This document shows, piece by piece, positions 24,981 through 36,225 of a stretch of DNA of 64,000 nt. The stretch comes from Chrysomallon squamiferum (Eukaryota > Mollusca > Gastropoda > Neomphalida > Peltospiridae): NCBI GenBank assembly GCA_012295275.1, contig CM022677.1, positions 11,656,574-11,720,573 of the forward strand, read 5' to 3'. A program made the position numbers and the translations under genes. Position 1 is the stretch's first letter. Each line of letters starts with the position of its first letter. The notes under the pieces are model-generated. The model worked only from the letters and a program-made list of their open reading frames with translations. It made no database searches and was not told the origin of the DNA.

Positions 24981-25230
24981 GTGAAAGAGTTTGAAAGTGA
25001 GTTTGAAAGACTTCAGAGAAAAATCGCCACATCAATGAATGAGGATAAGTCCTACTTGGAGAGGTTGATGGTGTTGATGGGGAAGTATGAGTCTAACAGC
25101 ACAGCGCTGCAGTTGGCTATTAACTACTCTGATCAGATGATAGAGGTGTATGAAGTGTTGTGTGTTCTGCTGGAGAGTGAGATGGGAGTTTTGTTAGCTA
25201 ACTGTAGAGCTGCAGGACTTGGAAGTCTGG
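24981..25230 (+). CDS. MCC: MCC-like exon 6 of the window
   Basis: The best-conserved exon. VKEFESEFERLQRK is followed by LMVLMGKYESNSTALQLAIN, YSDQMIEVYEVLCVLLESE and NCRAAGLGSLG. It exits in phase 1 into a consensus gtgagt donor. The acceptor is unclear; an aaag lies just upstream and a TAA sits in the upstream frame. The ~35 residues preceding this block in vertebrate MCC are not found. Confidence 0.85.
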
Positions 25231-25315
25231 GTGAGTTACAACTAAAATTCTTATTTAAAAATATATTATTTCAGTAATTGCCACATAACTGAAATTCATT
25301 CATTTTTTATTCATT

Positions 25316-26256
25316 TTTTATTCATATTATAATACTGAAGTGTATTTTCTCTGTGTTTATTTTCAGTAAGTGGGTATATTAATACAGAACTGTGTTTTCT
25401 CTGTGTTTATTTTCAGTAAGTGTGTATATTAATACAGAACTGTGTTTTCTCTGTGTTTATTTTCAGTAAGTGTGTATATTAATACAGAAGTGTATTTTCT
25501 CTGTGTTTATTTTCAGTAAGTGTGTATATTAATACAGAAGTGTGTTTTCTGTGTGTTTATTTTCAGTAAGTGTGTATATTAATACAGAAGTGTGTTTTCT
25601 CTGTGTTTATTTTCAGTAAGTGTGTATATTAATACAGAAGTGTGTTTTCTCTGTGTTTATTTTCAGTAAGTGTGTATATTAATACAGAAGTGTGTTTTCT
25701 CTGTGTTTATTTCGGAAAGTGTGTATATTAATACAGAAGTGTGTTTTCTCTGTATTTTCAGTAAGTGTGTATATTAATACAGAAGTGTGTTTTCTCTGTG
25801 TTTATTTTCAGTAAGTGTGTATATTAATACTGAAGTGTATTTTCTCTGAGTTTATTTTCAGTAAGTGTGTATATTAATATAGAAGTGTGTTTTCTCTGTG
25901 TTTATTTCCAGTAAGTGTGTATATTAATACAGAACTGTGTTTTCTCTGTGTTTATTTTCAGTAAGTATGTATATTAATACAGAAGTGTATTTTCTCTGTT
26001 TATTTTCAGTAAGTGTGTATATTAATACAGAAGTGTGTTTTCTGTGTGTTTATTTTCATTAAGTGTGTATATTAATACTGAAGTGTGTTTTCTCTGTTTT
26101 ATTTTCAGTAAGTGTGTATATTAATACAGAAGTGTGTTTTCTCTGTGTTTATTTACAGTAAGTGTGTATATTAATACAGAAGTGTGTTTTCTCTGTGTTT
26201 ATTTCGGTAAGTGTGTATATTAATAGAGAAGAGTGTTTTCTCTTTGTTTATTTTCA
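25316..26256 (+). repeat. 50-bp intronic minisatellite carrying splice-site motifs (~18 copies)
   Basis: The unit is tttattttcagtaagtgtgt + atattaatacagaagtgtgt + tttctctgtg, exactly 50 bp in most copies. Two earlier copies occur at about 24,774-24,862. Every intact unit holds TTTATTTTCAG (a good 3' splice site) overlapping GTAAGTG (a good 5' splice site) through a shared G. The final unit supplies the actual acceptor of MCC exon 7 at 26,257. Confidence 0.95.
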
Positions 26257-26257
26257 G

Positions 26258-26450
26258 CTGATGAGTCAGGGGAGTGTGAGGATCAGGTGGAGGTGACGTC
26301 TATACTACAGAAAGCTCATCACTCGAGGAAGTCTGCTGAAGGCGTGGCTCAACATCTACTTCACAAACTGGACAGGAGCTGTGGAGTTCACACCACACCC
26401 TGTACTTCTCACCCCTGGGAGGATCTGTCTTCTGACAGCAGAATTGCAAG
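26258..26450 (+). CDS. MCC: MCC-like exon 7 of the window
   Basis: Phase 1 in and phase 2 out, consistent with both neighbours. It encodes ADESGECEDQVEVTSILQKA, HHSRKSAEGVAQHLLHKLDR and HPWEDLSSDSRIAR, matching the QMLKRAHDCRKTAENAAKAL region of MCC. The acceptor is the last unit of the 50-bp minisatellite; the donor is gtaatg. Confidence 0.85.
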
Positions 26451-27090
26451 GTAATGCTTTACTTGAAATCTTTTTGTATTATGTGTTCTTTGTTTTCTAT
26501 TATTTTATATTTAGTTTTGTAAGTACTGAAACTAACTTTATTAATTAATACATTTTCTTTTTCACTACTTCAAGGTGACACCTGATATTCTGCTTTCACT
26601 TTGTTTTTATACTTTACTATAATTACTTTTCTGTCTAAAGAGATTTTGTCTTTAGAATTTAATTTAATTGAAATTGTCTTTATTTTATACATTAAATATG
26701 CTTTTATATTTAAATGGACTGTATTTTTTTTTACCTTGTATTGAATTTAATCCACTTCATTTTTAACACTTAAAAGTGATTTTGTTTTCATGTATATAAA
26801 TTATCTTTATTTTGTATTTATTGAAATCTAATTTTATACCTTTCATATTGCTTTTATTAACCTAAATGGACTTATAATTAAAAAAACATACTTTTGCTTC
26901 TGAATGGGATTTTTTTTCACTAAGATAGGTTTTGATTTTGCAGTAGTTTAAAGTCTATTCTGTAATTTAATTATCTTTTTAAAAGGATTTTTACCTAATT
27001 AGAGAATTATAAATTTCAAGTGCATTAACTTACTTTTCCATGACTAGTGATAATCTTTACCAAACCAACTTTTCATTTTGAACTGTCCAG

Positions 27091-27323
27091 CACGTCCAGT
27101 TCTACGGCCAATTCAGTGGACACTGACTTCACCAAACTTGATGAACAGAGACTGCTTGAGTACATTCAGTCACTGAAGAATGACCGGGCAGTGGTCAGAA
27201 TGACCGTCATGGAGCTGGAGAGTTTACACTTTGATTCTCTGCTTGATGAACCCAAGAAAACTCCAGAAGCTCAAAGACTGGATTTGGAAAATGCTGTTAA
27301 TGCAGGAGCTGATGGCTATGAAG
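27091..27323 (+). CDS. MCC: MCC-like exon 8 of the window, 2-bp-type frameshift
   Basis: Encodes TSSSTANSVDTDFTKLDEQR, LLEYIQSLKNDRAVVRMTVM, ELESLHFDSLL and AQRLDLENAV. After NAV the annotated frame goes astray, while the +1 frame reads MQELMAMK, identical to the vertebrate sequence after NAVL. Loss of two T from GTTTTAATG would explain it. In that frame the exon ends in phase 0 at gtcagt and joins the next exon cleanly. Confidence 0.85.
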
Positions 27324-27802
27324 GTCAGTGTTACTAAATGTGTTGTTCTGTCTCTATAAAAATTCCTTTCTGCTAATCTTAAAAGAGAATAACCCATTAT
27401 TTTTTGTGAACAGGAGTCTTCTCTCAGTGTGTTTCAGTTTTTAACAATTTGAATAAATTAATATTAAAATTGTCTTCTATTTGTATATTGTATTTTTTCT
27501 TTTCATATTCTTTTATCCATAACACTTTGATCTTTGTTTTATATTTATTATTATATTTATTCTGTATATTGAAAAATATTTTCTGGGATTCTAGACAGAC
27601 TAAACTTTATTCTTAACATTAGAATAGCATATTATTAAAACTACCTTGATGTCTTGTACTATATTAACTAGTATTTCTGTTCTTTTGATTTTATTAATGA
27701 CACTTTGGTCTTTATTTTGAATCATGCTGTATTTGTATTAAAACATTTTCTGAATTCTGGACAGACTCAATTTACTCACCTTGTTGTAATTTTGTTTTTC
27801 AG

Positions 27803-27878
27803 GAGGAGAAGTCGGAGCTGAAGGCTCAGAACTACTTGATGGAGAAGGAGAAGAGAGCTCTGGAGTTGAGACTGAGTG
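27803..27878 (+). CDS. MCC: MCC-like exon 9 of the window
   Basis: Encodes EEKSELKAQNYLMEKEKRAL then ELRLS, almost identical to the EEMAELKAQLYLLEKEKKALELKLS coiled coil. It is preceded by tttgtttttcag and followed by gtaagg; it exits in phase 1. No downstream MCC exon was found. Confidence 0.85.
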
Positions 27879-27892
27879 GTAAGGAGTCACAA

Positions 27893-28330
27893 ACATGTGA
27901 TTATCTATGTTTTATCTATCACTTTATCTCTTCTAAGTTAGATAGTATATATATATATATATATATATAATTATATAACCAGACTGGGCAAACACAAACA
28001 TGTGAATATCTCTGTTTTATCTATCACTTTATCTCTTCTAAGTTAGATAGTATATATATAAAATTATATAAACAGACTGGGCAAACACAAACATGTCATT
28101 ATCTCTGTTTTATTTATCACTTTATCTCTTCTAAGTTAGATAGTATATATATAAAATTATATAAACAGACTGGGCAAACACAAACATGTCATTATCTCTG
28201 TTTTATTTATCACTTTATCTCTTCTAAGTTAGATAATATATATATAAAATTATATAAACAGACTGGGCAAACAGAAACATAAGACTATCTCTGTTTTATT
28301 TATTACTTTACCTGTTCTAAGTTAGATATG
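27893..28330 (+). repeat. 93-bp tandem repeat, four copies
   Basis: Units contain acaaacatgtcattatctct, atcactttatctcttctaag and acagactgggcaa, spaced 93 bp where intact (28,087 to 28,180). An inner (TA)n varies in length. It lies where further MCC exons would be expected. Confidence 0.9.
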
Positions 28331-28638
28331 CGAATCAAATTCATCTTTATTTTAGACATGTTTGTTATCTCTTTAGATTATCTTTCAGTAAATAATTTGA
28401 ATTGATAACTGCATCATTAAATCTCATTAGAATGCAAAACAAAAGATTTAAAAAAGGTTATGTTTCAATTTTTAGTTTACTATAATTATATTGATTCATG
28501 CAGACTTAATTTATTGAATTGTTTAATAACAAGGAAATGTCATTATTTACTGAATGACATTCAGATCTTTCATCATGTATTTATAGGAACTGAAGAAACC
28601 AATATACTAAACTGCGGATTTAAACTGTTTATTTTCAG

Positions 28639-29226
28639 AAGTTAAATCAGCATGTTAAGGATAAAAATATTCAGGAAATTGTTTCTAAATACAAACTGGG
28701 ATTGACATTTTGGAACAAACAGAAGGAGATGAGGCTCAGTTGTACAATGGAGGTAATGGATACTCATGTTAAGAACATTAAACAATCACACAAAAAAGAT
28801 CAAACAGAACTTGAAGAGAACAAGTAAGTTGACACTGTCTTTTCTTTTTCCTTTCACATGTGTCACCTCTTTAACTGACAAAGATGATAATGATATTTGT
28901 ATAGATGTATTTCATTAAGGATGTTGGGATTTTTTTGTTGTTTTTATTATTATTATTATTATTCACAAAAAAATGATTTAATTTCAGGAAACAGTTAATA
29001 TCAGTGGAAAAGCCTTTTGGCAGCAATTTTACAGAAATAGGTAATGTTATTAGCAATTCTTAGTCAACAGTCTATGAATTTTACAAATGAATTGAATTGT
29101 TAAGTATGATTTGGAAATAAAATGCATTTTTATATTAGTAAACACTAGTGTTTCAACACTAAAGAAGACAATTTGTAAGGTGAAATTTCTATTATTTGTT
29201 TTGTTTTTTTGTTGTAGTAGTCTGTG

Positions 29227-29262
<36 letters not shown>

Positions 29263-30357
29263 AAAATATAATCTATATAACTATTGTTTTATTTTATTTA
29301 TTTTTATTAATTAAGAATGAGTTTAATTTTTTTGGACCAGGTTCTAAAAGATCCATGTCTATGTGTGGATTGAATGCTGCTCTAAAGGTATGTTTTATGC
29401 ATTCACTTTTGTGTTTTATAGCTCATTTGATTAATCAAAAGTAGCATTTAATTAGGTGGCAATTTATTTTTATGTACAGAATAGTATTGATAATTTATGT
29501 AAATATTTCATAAAGGATGCCTGTTTGCTTAGTTTAAATAGTATAGAATCAATGTAATAATAGTTACATGCCAGCCTAGTACCAGTAGTAGAATAGTGAA
29601 CAGAACAGTTGTATTAATTTGTAATTTACTGTTATTAATACCTCACTCTAATATGAAATATATACATTTAATACTTTATGTGGTAGGGCTAAAGTTATTT
29701 ATAATATTTTGAAATTTGATAGACGGATGGAATTGGCTTGAAAGATTTTTCTTATTTTGTTATTTTATCACATGCATGTGCAATGTTGTCTTTGTTTTAA
29801 ATACATTTTAAAATGTATGTAAATTATTCATTATTGTAACTATTAACTGAATGCACAGGCAGTCATCTTAAACTGGACTAAAGCACAGTGTAAATATCAA
29901 ATTTTACCATGTTACAGAAGTATTCAAATATATTAAAACATATTTTTCATAACCTCTTTTACTTATGTATTGCTATTTTAATCCTTTTGTAACAAAGTTA
30001 AAAAGAATATTAAACTGATTGAAATTAAGAATATAAAAACATTTAATAAATTATTGTTATTATTAAAATTGTATTGGACTAAAATTCTTCTTGCTAAGAC
30101 AGTGAAATGCTGTTAGAGCTGACAAGAAAAATACTACTTGCACTTTATTTTATGTTTAGTTTATTAATAAATATTATGTTTTGTTGTAGGATCCTAGACA
30201 ACAGATTCAAGCTGCCTTAGCCAGCACTTCAGTCGAAAATGTTGTAAGACCCATTTTCAGACAAGGTTCACTAGAGCACCAGAATGCTATTACATCACAG
30301 TCTTCCCTGTCCAGAGAAAGCTCAATACTTTCAAGAGAAAATCTGTCTGAAATGTAA
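28639..30357 (+). CDS. Four 3'-terminal exons of an unrecognised coiled-coil-like protein
   Basis: Exons 28,639-28,823; 28,988-29,040; 29,341-29,387 and 30,190-30,357 have matching phases (2, 1, 0), good donors (gtaagt, gtaatg, gtatgt) and acceptors. Joined, they form 453 nt with one terminal TAA. The first exon is charged and helical (KLNQHVKDKNIQEIVSKYKL, KQSHKKDQTELEENK). The last is polar and Ser-rich (SQSSLSRESSILSRENLSEM). It does not resemble the MCC C-terminus, and its entry phase (0) does not fit MCC exon 9 (exit 1). It is either a divergent tail reached through a missing exon or part of another gene. An ATTAAA-type signal lies about 200 bp downstream. Confidence 0.55.
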
Positions 30358-30359
30358 TT

Positions 30360-30985
30360 TGAATTTCAAAAACTCAGTGATCTGCAAGAGATTGCATTGT
30401 CAATGTGATCAGAACATCCAGTGTACACATTGTACTTCATAGCAGCTTGCACAGTTTTTATCTTTGATGTATGCATAGTTATTCTAATTTTTATTGCTGA
30501 AAGAGGAATGGAGATCCTGTTTTTTTAGAGATCTAAATTTATATTTAAATTTCTTGTTATTTATTATTAAACCCTATTATAATAAGACTGATGATGTTTA
30601 TTTATAATAATTTCTTTCTAACATTACAGACAATTAAACACAATGGAAAAATACTTATTATTCTCTTAAATTGTATTATTGTATCTACAGGAAAGACATT
30701 ATTCTGGAATTTAACTTCATTTACAAGAATATGGAGAAGACTATAAGGGTTGCTTCAAACAGTTGAGATATCTACTGATATAGACCAAGTTTCCAGACAG
30801 AGAAGTTGTTGACAATATACGTCAGTGTTGACTGATTGTTCTCCAATAGTTAACAGTGGATGATTCTTGGTTTTATCAGGAAGGCAGTAAAACAGCTTCC
30901 ACTATAATGACTAATGACACTGCAAAAGCTCTGTGCGGTTCTACTTTACAGATTAATGCAGAAGAAATGAAAAGATGTGGAACAA
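30360..30985 (+). other. 3' flank of the preceding exons; possible coding scrap
   Basis: Mostly AT-rich. A short frame at 30,856-30,990 reads WFYQEGSKTASTIMTNDTAK then ALCGSTLQINAEEMKRCGTM. It looks more protein-like than its surroundings but has no clear splice sites and no recognised family. Confidence 0.3.
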
Positions 30986-30989
30986 TGAT

Positions 30990-32146
30990 ATTTTCAGATG
31001 TGTATATCAGCAATAGTGATAACTTCTACTCTTGTAATAGTATGTATGTGTGTATATCCTCAATAGTGATATAGTATGTGTGTGTGAGTGTATAACAATT
31101 GTGTTAACTACTACTCTGATAATGGTAAGGGTGTCTGTATGTGAAACGGTAACAGTGATAATTGCTACTCTGATAATAGTAAGTGTGTCTGTGTGTGTAA
31201 TGGCAACAGTGATAATTGCTACTCTGATAATAGTAATGTGTCTGTGTATGGTTCTGTGTCTGTGTGTGTGTGTGTGTGTATCAGTAACAGTGACAATTGC
31301 TACTCTGATAATAGTATGTTTGTGTGTCTGATAGTGATATCGGCAATAGTGATAACTGCTACTTTGATAATAGTGTGTATGTGTGTTTTTATCAGCAATA
31401 GTGATAACTGCTACTCTGATAATAGTGTCTGTGTGTGTGAGTATGTGACTATATCACCAATAGTGATAACTGCTATTCTGATAATATTGTGTTTGTGTGT
31501 GTATGAGTGTATCATTAATAGTCATAATAGTGTCTGTGTATCAGCAATAGTGATAATTACTACTCTGATAATAGTATGTGTGTGTGTATAAATCAGCAAT
31601 AGTTAAAATTGCAACTGAGATAATAGTATGTATGTGTGTCACAATTGCTACTGTGATAATAGTTTGTGTGTCAGTATATCAGCACTAGTGATCTTTTCTA
31701 CTGTGATAATTGTGTGTGTGTCAGAAATAGTGATAACTGCTAGTCTGATATAGTGTGTGTGTGTCTGTTTGTGTGTATAATAATGATACTTGCTAGTCTG
31801 ATATTGGTGTGTGTGTGTCTGTTTGAGTGTATCAGCAATAGTGAAAGCTGCTACTCTGATAATAATCTGTGTGTGTGAGTTTATCAGCAGTAGTGATGAT
31901 TGCTTCTGTGATAATATTGTGTATGTGTATATTGTTATAACTGCTTCTCTGATAATATTGTGCGTGTATCAGCAATACTGATAACTGCTACTCTGATAAT
32001 AATCTGTGTGTGTGTGTCTAAGCAATAATGATATTTGACAATAGTAAGTGTATATATCAGCAATACAGATAACTACTACTAATAGTTTAAGTGTGTGTAT
32101 GTGTGAGTGTATCAGCCATAGTGATAATTCCTACTCTGGTAATAGT

Positions 32147-32192
<46 letters not shown>

Positions 32193-33140
32193 TGGCAATA
32201 GTGACAATTCCTACTCTGATAATAGTGTGTGTGTGTGAATGTATCAGCAATAGTGATAAATACTTCTGTGATAATGGTATATGTGTATGTTTCTGAGTAT
32301 ATCAGCAAAAGTGATGACTGCTTCTGTGATAATAGTATATATGTTTCTGTGAGCATGTGTATATTGTCATAACTGCTACTCTGATAATATTGTGCGTGTA
32401 TCAGCAATACTGATAACTGCCTGACTGATAACAGTATGTGTGTGTGTGTGTGTGTGTATCAGCAATAATGATATTTACTACTCTGATAATAGTATGTGTG
32501 TATCAGCCATATTGATAATTGCTACTCTGATATTAGTAGGTGCATATCAGCAATAGTGATAACTGCTACTCTGATAATTGTGTGTGTATGTGCATATCAG
32601 CAATAGTGATAATTGCTACTCTGATAATAGTGTGTGTATATCAGCAACACACACATAACTACTAATAATAATATGAGTGTGTATGTGTGTGAGTATCGGC
32701 AATAGTGATAATTTCTGCTCTGATAATAGTGTGTGTTTGAGTGCATCAGCACTAGTGATAACTGCTACTCTGATAATAGTGTGTGTGTGGTTCTGTGTAT
32801 GTGTGTGTATCAGTAACAGTGATAATTTCTACTCTGATAACCGTGTGTGTGCCTGTATATCAGCAATAGTGATAACTGCTAGTCTGATAATAGTGTGTGT
32901 ATCTGTTTGAGTATATCAGCAATAGTGATAATAGTATGTGTGTGTGTGTGTGTGGGTAAGCAATATTGACAATTTCTACTCCGATAATAGTATGTGTCTG
33001 ATAATAGTGTATGTGTATGTATGTGAGTGTATCAGCAATAGTGATAATTTCTACTCACATAATTGTGTGTTTGTTTATCTGCAACAGTGATAATTGCTAC
33101 TCTAATAATAGTGTGTATGTGTGTGTGTCAGCAATGTGTT
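30990..33140 (+). repeat. ~45-bp minisatellite field with variable (TG)n
   Basis: Dozens of units of tatcagcaatagtgataact + gctactctgataatagt followed by a TG run of variable length. Unit length changes mainly through the TG part, giving a mixed mini/microsatellite. Frames through it (NSDNCYSDNS repeats) are composition artefacts. Confidence 0.93.
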
Positions 33141-33479
33141 CAGAAATATTTGGTTATCAATTTATATGTTTAAATGCTCCTTTAAATTTAAGATTGAATC
33201 TGACATTGCCTTTAGTCTTTGTTTATACCACAAAGGGACACATGTCTGAGTTAAAGAGCTTGAGTAGAAACTCATTAGGTAATAAATTAGTTTTGTATTT
33301 TTCAGTAAAAAATAATTTTTTAATTCAAAATAATAAAATAGAAGCTTGCATATTGTTTGAGATTTGTTATGTTTACTTTTGTTTCTATACACATACACAG
33401 GAGGAAAAATAACACTTGTTAATAGCTTCTCGTATTTTATAGTAGTAAACAGTTGTGTTATTATTTGTGACAGAGATGT

Positions 33480-33780
33480 AATTAGCAGCAAAAACATCGG
33501 CAGCAACAGCTGTAATGGTAGCAATAGCATCAGCAGTAGTAATTATAACCCCAACTAGAAACAGTAGTAGTAGTAGTAGTAATAATAATAATAATAGCTA
33601 ACCTTGTAGGATAGTGATAATAAAAGCTAATGTAGTAGTGTGGTAAAGGAGTAATCATAACTGTAGTTGTAGTAGTAGTAGCAGCAGTAGTAATAATAAT
33701 AATAGCAGCTATGTAGTTTTAATAGAGGTACAGTAGGAAAAGTAGTTGTAGTTGCAATAGTTGTACTATTATTTTTTTAA
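33480..33780 (+). repeat. AGT/AGC/AAT trinucleotide-rich stretch
   Basis: Irregular runs of (GTA)n, (GCA)n and (AAT)n. No coding support. Confidence 0.8.
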
Positions 33781-33820
33781 ATGCTCTATTCCACATTTTC
33801 TGATACACAGGAATAGTATT

Positions 33821-33960
33821 ATTGCTAGATCAATTTTTAATACTAGCTCCTTTTAAATAAAGTAATTAATTATTCGATGTACTAATTTAAAACAGGTGAT
33901 AAATTAGTAACAGCAGTAGTTAAATTATATTTTCTTTTTACAACATTTTTGTTATTTGTA
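33821..33960 (+). repeat. ~135-bp direct repeat, copy 1
   Basis: A block beginning gatcaatttttaatactagc and running through aaaacaggtgataaattagt to a T-rich end. It recurs at 34,482-34,620 with only a few substitutions. Confidence 0.9.
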
Positions 33961-34238
33961 AAAGACAAAACAAACATGATGAAATATGCTGTTAATTCAC
34001 ACACAATCATACTGATATTAATGTGCAGATAAAATACACAGACCAAAGTTTATAAAGGAAATCATATTTTTATTAGATTTTTTTTCAGAGTTTTATCTTT
34101 ATCTTTGTTGTTTTCATAGGCCAGTTATTATAAGAAGTGTTTTTGATAATATCAGTTATTATGTATTAAATTTATGTTCTGTACTGTATGTGTGAGGATG
34201 TGTCAGTATGTATGTCTCTGCAGATATGTGTGCCTGTA

Positions 34239-34240
<2 letters not shown>

Positions 34241-34298
<58 letters not shown>
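34241..34298 (+). repeat. (TG)n microsatellite
   Basis: About 28 TG units lying between the two copies of the 135-bp direct repeat. Confidence 0.97.
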
Positions 34299-34299
<1 letters not shown>

Positions 34300-34481
34300 T
34301 TTGGTGTATGTGTCAGTATGTATGTTGGTATGTCTGTTTGTGTCAGTTTTGCCTAAGTGATAGTGTCTTTTACTTGTGTTATATGAGTGCATGCATTTAT
34401 GAATGCACAAAATAGAACATAAACTCAGCAGATAAAGCATCAAATCAATTTATTTAGTAAATATTAATAAAAAAAATAGAT

Positions 34482-34620
34482 GTCTAGATCAATTTTTAAT
34501 ACTAGCTCCTGTTAAATAAATTAATTAATTATTTGATGTACTAATTTAAAACAGGTGATAAATTAGTAACAGCTGTAGTTAAATTATATTTTCTTTTTAC
34601 AATACTTTTGTTATTTTTAA
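34482..34620 (+). repeat. ~135-bp direct repeat, copy 2
   Basis: Second copy of the block at 33,821-33,960. About 520 bp separate the two. Confidence 0.9.
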
Positions 34621-34624
34621 TTAA

Positions 34625-34882
34625 TTATTTTTGTATTTGTTACAATTTTGGTGTTGAATTTGATGTTTTAATGCATTGTTACTCTTTTTTGGTAAATAAA
34701 AAAGAGATATAAAATTGTTTTCAGTGTGTTTATTATTACTGTTTATTATTACTGATTTGTATACTTTGTGAAGGCAATAATTGTATAAAATTGGGTCTAA
34801 GAATTTTAACTCAGTTCTCAACATATAAATAATAGCTGGAAAAGTTATACTTATTCTTAAATATTACTCAAAAGGAAACAAA

Positions 34883-34916
<34 letters not shown>

Positions 34917-35790
34917 GTAAATACATATATATAGAAGGAGTAATAGTGAATCAAATATTAAATTTATCAAGTTAAAATAAATTTTAAATGGAATAACAAG
35001 TGTTGTTTATCAAATAGTTATTTTATGGAAGACTCAAAAATTATAACTAATAATCTATTTAAATATGTACAGAATTAAAAATGTAAAACTACTGTGTGTG
35101 TGTGTGTGTGTGTGTTTGTGTGTGAATGTGCATGCTTGTGCACATTTGTTTATGTGTGTATGTGCATTTGTTTTTCTGACTAAACAAGCACAAACTTACA
35201 CTAATATACACAAACACACACACACACAAAAACACATTTATATTAATTTCTACATAGTTTATAATGTATATTTATTAGAATATAACATCTAATGTATATC
35301 AGTTATTTAGAAAATTCTATTAAACTGTATTTATTACTAATTTCATCTCAAGCAAATCAAGCAGTATTAATTTAAATTCAAAAGTAATAATAATTGTGTA
35401 AATTATCAGTTTATGTCAATTTGAATACAAATTTATTTTTAAAAATGTTTAATAAATAATAAAATAATATTAAAAGTGATATATAAACTACAATAATGAC
35501 AATAATAAATTAATAATAAATTTATAAATAAATGAATAAAAAAGTAATAATAAAATTACAATAATGACAATGACAGTATTAAATAACTAATTAATAATAC
35601 ATTTTTATTAAGGATGGCTATCAATATTACTGGTAACTAAACTACAAATGCTATATATCTACAAATATTACTACAAAAAGCATTTCTAAAAATCCACTAA
35701 ATGATAATAAAATATTTTGAGACAAGTTAAATTAGTTTTTATTTTATGTATTTATTCTTCATAAAGTGATGCTGAAGATGCATAAAACAT
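34625..35790. other. AT-rich non-coding stretch
   Basis: Contains (TA)n at about 34,888, (TG)n at about 35,093 and (CA)n at about 35,214. No exon or RNA gene was recognised. Confidence 0.5.
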
Positions 35791-35799
35791 AAGAAATAT

Positions 35800-35905
35800 G
35801 GAAATGGAGGTCGTACCCACGACGCTCCCCGATTTTCTAGTTTCACTGTAAATCATGTTTCTGAAATAGAACTAACTCGCAATAGCTCAGTGGGAATCTT
35901 CTTTA
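35800..35905 (-). repeat. Possible tRNA-like / SINE fragment
   Basis: The minus strand carries gagcgtcgtgggtacgacct, resembling the T-arm/B-box part of a tRNA. The plus strand nearby carries atagctcagtggga, resembling an A-box. The two do not lie on one strand at tRNA spacing, so no intact tRNA is present. A degraded tRNA-derived SINE is the best reading, and it is weak. Confidence 0.2.
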
Positions 35906-36225
35906 GAACATTTTAATAAATTTATAAATTTCACACTAGTGTACATGTGTAAAACAGACTTACTGGTACAAACAGTGTCTTCAGATGGATAAAGAAATAA
36001 ATGAATATGCATAACCTAATTTTCTGCCGATAACTCGAATAACGCAGGAGTACTTATCCTTTTGTTACTAGCAGTAGAGTAAAAAGTAACGTGTGATTTA
36101 TTTTAATAAGAAACTACAGATAGAATGTATATGTAAAAATAAAAAATAATAATAAAAAATAAAAATGTTTACTGAAATAAAAAATAAAATAAAAATAGAA
36201 ATAACAACAAAAACTATAATTTCAG

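Larger units (their letters stand above)
22055..27878 (+). pseudogene. MCC: MCC-like gene (colorectal mutant cancer protein), damaged and incomplete
   Basis: Eight segments align in order with the coiled-coil scaffold protein MCC, a cytoplasmic, PDZ-ligand-bearing regulator of Wnt/NF-kB signalling and cell adhesion in vertebrates. Exons: 22,055-22,168; 22,647-22,731; 23,175-23,254; 23,716-23,968; 24,576-24,687; 24,981-25,230; 26,258-26,450; 27,091-27,323; plus a ninth at 27,803-27,878. Signature matches are ALTSLKWEIIELNNRL, YEERVTELQCVIAEL, VAKIAELKKLK, MGKYESNSTALQLAINYSDQ, RAAGLGSLG, DFTKLDEQRLLEYIQSLKND, AQRLDLENAV, and EKSELKAQNYLMEKEKRALE. Damage includes a TAA in exon 1, a frameshift in exon 4 and one in exon 8. 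Several conserved stretches of the family are not found, nor are the start codon and the C-terminal third. Splice phases of the last four exons still agree, so decay is recent or some defects are assembly errors. Confidence 0.85.

Noticed and set aside
31050-33412. Val/Cys-rich and NSDNCYSDNS-rich open frames
   Set aside because: Direct translations of the 45-bp minisatellite and TG runs.
35800-35905. Functional tRNA gene
   Set aside because: A-box-like and B-box-like sequences lie on opposite strands and no cloverleaf can be drawn; kept only as a weak SINE-like fragment.
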